Shown: piece after piece, positions 5,518-7,393 of the stretch | Layout of the letters: every line of letters starts with the position of its first letter | Position numbering within the stretch: the stretch's first letter is position 1 | From: Elusimicrobia bacterium RBG_16_66_12 | GTDB lineage: Bacteria; Elusimicrobiota; Elusimicrobia; UBA1565; UBA9628 | NCBI GenBank assembly: GCA_001800005.1 | Contig: MGUL01000041.1 | Coordinates: 12,607-19,999, forward strand | Direction: 5' to 3' | Length of the DNA: 7,393 bases | Position numbers and translations under genes: made by a program | Notes under the pieces: generated by a model | Seen by the model: the letters and a program-made list of their open reading frames with translations, nothing else | What the model was told of the DNA's origin: nothing | The model's database searches: none

Positions 5518-6486
5518 ATGGCGAGAAATGCGTCCTACGTCGCTCCCAAATACGGCGAATGCTCACTAGGTCATGCCTATGAGGCGTTCCGGCTGCGCTG
5601 CCAAGCGCAGAATCTTTCCTCCGGCACCTGCAGTTGGTACGACATGACTGTGCGGTGCTGGCACCGCTTCCTGGAAGCCCAGGATGTCACCAAAGCCAAG
5701 GAAGTCACGCCGACCGTGATCCGCGCGTATCTTGAGGATATGCGCAACCGTAAGCTCGCCTCGGGCTACATGTGCCGTACCTACGGGGGCTTGCGGTGCT
5801 TCTTCGGCTTCCTGGCCCGTGAGCGGTTGATCCCGCAGAATCCCTTCGAACTTGTCGAGAAGCCTCGCATGGAGAAGAAGCTCATCCGGCCGCTCTCGAT
5901 GGATCAAGTTCGTGCCCTCTTGGCCGGCCTTGATCAAAAGCTGTTCCCCAACCATACCGTGTGGACGGTCATGGTCTTGATCCTAGACACTGGACTAAGG
6001 ATCTCGGAGGTCATCGGCCTAGGCAATGACCAGATCGACTTCCAGGCCGGAGTGCTAAGGGTCATGGGGAAGGGCGGCAAGGAAAGACAGGTGCCCTTTG
6101 GCACGACCTCAAAGCAAGCGCTAGTGAACTACATGGCTCGGCGTGGAGAGGTTCCGGATCAGGGTCTGTTTTTCGTCAATCGATACGGCGGGAAGCTTTG
6201 CCGTATTTGGGTTCAGCAGACCCTGCGGTTTCTCGGCAGGAGGATCGGCATCAAGGGCGTTCGCGTGTCTCCGCATACGCTCCGGCACACGTTCGCAATT
6301 AACTACGTGAAGAACGGCGGCGATGCCTTCAGCCTCCAGCGGATCTTAGGGCATTCAAGCTTGGACATGGTGAAGATATACGTCAGCCTTGCAGATCAAG
6401 ATGTGGCGACGATGTACCGCAAGTTCAGCCCGATGGACCGGTTAGGAATTGTGCCAGGTGCGAAGAGGCGGGTTCTCGTACATTGA
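5518..6486 (+). CDS. Tyrosine recombinase / integrase (XerC/D-like)
   Basis: A 322-aa site-specific recombinase with the full catalytic set: R161 in 'TGLRISEVIGL', K185 in 'GKGGKERQVPF', H253 and R256 in 'SPHTLRHTFA', H279 in 'LGHSS', and nucleophile Y288 nine residues later in 'KIYVSL'. Residues about 15-105 form the SAM-like core-binding domain, and about 125-300 the catalytic domain. A basic tail follows. There is no IntI-specific insertion and no long N-terminal arm-binding domain, so it is of the simple XerC/D-like type. GGAGG (5509-5513) lies 4 nt before the ATG. Its position directly 3' of tRNA-fMet, pointing away from it, indicates an integrative element inserted at the tRNA 3' end (inference from island biology). 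Chromosomal XerC/XerD is unlikely given this context. No clear promoter lies between the tRNA terminator and the start. Confidence 0.95.
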   Translation: MARNASYVAPKYGECSLGHAYEAFRLRCQAQNLSSGTCSWYDMTVRCWHRFLEAQDVTKAKEVTPTVIRAYLEDMRNRKLASGYMCRTYGGLRCFFGFLARERLIPQNPFELVEKPRMEKKLIRPLSMDQVRALLAGLDQKLFPNHTVWTVMVLILDTGLRISEVIGLGNDQIDFQAGVLRVMGKGGKERQVPFGTTSKQALVNYMARRGEVPDQGLFFVNRYGGKLCRIWVQQTLRFLGRRIGIKGVRVSPHTLRHTFAINYVKNGGDAFSLQRILGHSSLDMVKIYVSLADQDVATMYRKFSPMDRLGIVPGAKRRVLVH

Positions 6487-6609
6487 GGAACTTGATCGAA
6501 TCCACACTGATTCGCTGGCCGTTCTATGGCCCCAAGTGTTTCGTAGGGAAGATCGAGGCGTCGCTACGTGCTGCGGAACGCCGAGAGCCGCGTCCGCTCG
6601 GGCGAGTGG

Positions 6610-7393
6610 TTACTTTAACTGACCGGCAGGAGCTCGATTGGTCCGGCCCTTTGTGGCACGTCGCGGAACGGGCGCCGCAAATTTTCCGGGGCGTGCAATG
6701 ACAACCACATCCGCAATACCCTTAATGCGCAGCAAGTCCTTGCAAAATTGCCCCTGGAGCTCAGAACATGGAACGTTGTCATAAACCACAACGACAAGAT
6801 TTTTAAATTCTTGAGACGCGTGGAAGTATTCGATCACATCCTTTTCGATTTCTTCGAACCTGACTTTATAGTCGGAACGTTTGAATATGAATTTCACTTC
6901 AATGAGCGTTGCCAGCGACGGGATGGCAAAATCCGGAGTCGATTGTTTGAAGCCAAACTTCGGAAGGGCTTCTTCATCAACTATGTCTGGAAAGACGGGG
7001 CGCAGAACCAGCCAAAGCAGGTCCTGAAAGTGTTTTTCTTCGAGAATCGGCCACTGTACTCCTTCGGGATCGGAATCATACCGCCATCGACTTAAACCAG
7101 CTGGCACCCCGGCGAGAATAGCCTTTAAGAAGTCGGTCGGCCTATGCCTCAATTCAATGGACTTTCCAATGAGCAACCGGATGGCGGCGGAAACGACTAC
7201 GGCCTTCCCTGCGTGGAGGTCCTCCCAATTCTCAGTCAAGGCACGCGACAGCAGTTGGTCGCCGTTCACTTGGGAATCCCATCCTGAGGCATCAACCAAA
7301 TTCGGGAACATCATCGTGAGCCAAGCAAGAAGCGCATGCGAGGCCGCGTCAAGCGCCGGGAACTGGTGTGGCTTAAGCGGAATCGCCGACGCG
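6610..7393 (-). CDS. DpnII/MboI-like PD-(D/E)XK nuclease-domain protein, 5' end cut by the window edge
   Basis: The frame is open from the right edge to the TAA at 6610, giving about 260 residues. An ATG at 7314 exists, but the protein-like reading continues upstream (IPLKPHQFPALDAASHALLAWL), so the true start is probably outside. Residues counted from that ATG: a helical N-terminal part (1-95), then a nuclease core with 'TPD128-F-A-I' and 'L-I-E139-V-K141', followed by 'EIEKDVIEYFHASQEFKNLVVVVYD'. This is the PD-(D/E)XK signature plus the downstream helix and strand seen in the REase_DpnII-MboI group. All three catalytic residues are present. The C-terminus is basic. No methyltransferase is visible beside it. 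It converges on the integrase, and its DNA is clearly more AT-rich than the operon to the left, consistent with mobile cargo. It could be a restriction or abortive-infection effector (inference). Confidence 0.85.
   Translation of the reverse strand, partial: ASAIPLKPHQFPALDAASHALLAWLTMMFPNLVDASGWDSQVNGDQLLSRALTENWEDLHAGKAVVVSAAIRLLIGKSIELRHRPTDFLKAILAGVPAGLSRWRYDSDPEGVQWPILEEKHFQDLLWLVLRPVFPDIVDEEALPKFGFKQSTPDFAIPSLATLIEVKFIFKRSDYKVRFEEIEKDVIEYFHASQEFKNLVVVVYDNVPCSELQGQFCKDLLRIKGIADVVVIARPGKFAAPVPRRATKGRTNRAPAGQLK

Noticed and set aside
5518..6486. Integron integrase or chromosomal XerC/XerD
   Set aside because: No IntI-specific insertion and no attC-like sites are present, and the position next to a tRNA fits an island integrase better than housekeeping Xer.
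6581..6606. Short inverted repeats (CCGAG/CTCGG and CTCG/CGAG) between the integrase and nuclease genes
   Set aside because: Stems of 4-5 bp and no T-run on either strand; too weak to call a terminator.
6483..6701. 72-aa plus-strand ORF overlapping the integrase stop
   Set aside because: It needs a TTG start, has no clear Shine-Dalgarno site, and runs into the 3' end of the convergent nuclease gene; no recognisable features.

Overview
The window comes from a bacterium with a GC-rich genome. The evidence is Shine-Dalgarno-led genes, tightly coupled ATGA junctions, a bacterial initiator tRNA with encoded CCA, and a rho-independent terminator. I cannot name a genus or phylum from this sequence. 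The layout looks like an accessory region next to a tRNA gene.

Left part, 1-4919, minus strand. Six genes read leftward with gaps of 34 nt or less, or 4-nt overlaps, so they are probably one operon. In transcription order they are: (1) a Schlafen/AlbA_2-HATPase-wHTH protein of the COG2865 type; (2) a 154-aa protein of uncertain family; (3) a 300-aa protein with an N-terminal SEC-C zinc motif; (4) a 78-aa LexA-N-like winged-helix protein; (5) a 130-aa Cys/His protein made of two copies of one apparently zinc-binding module; (6) a SWIM zinc-finger protein with a DUF6880/TPR-like C-terminal part, cut by the left edge. A candidate extended -10 promoter lies about 70 nt before the first start codon. 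Three of the six proteins carry Cys or Cys/His metal-site patterns, two carry winged helices, and one carries a nuclease-family domain plus an ATPase fold. The set looks like a nucleic-acid-directed regulatory, stress or defence module. I do not recognise it as a named system.

Middle, 4920-5517. A gene-poor stretch holds the operon promoter, a perfect 9-bp hairpin and a possible small ORF or remnant. It then becomes clearly AT-rich and leads into an initiator tRNA-fMet gene (5340-5416). A short perfect palindrome and a strong rho-independent terminator follow the tRNA.

Right part, 5518-7393. A complete tyrosine recombinase (322 aa, catalytic R-K-H-R-H-Y all present) starts 101 nt after the tRNA CCA end. 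This is the usual arrangement of a tRNA-inserted genomic island. Convergent to it is a PD-(D/E)XK nuclease of DpnII/MboI type, running off the right edge, in visibly more AT-rich DNA. The simplest reading is that an integrative element begins at the tRNA 3' end and extends rightward, carrying the nuclease as cargo. Whether the six-gene operon belongs to another element or to the chromosome cannot be decided from this window.
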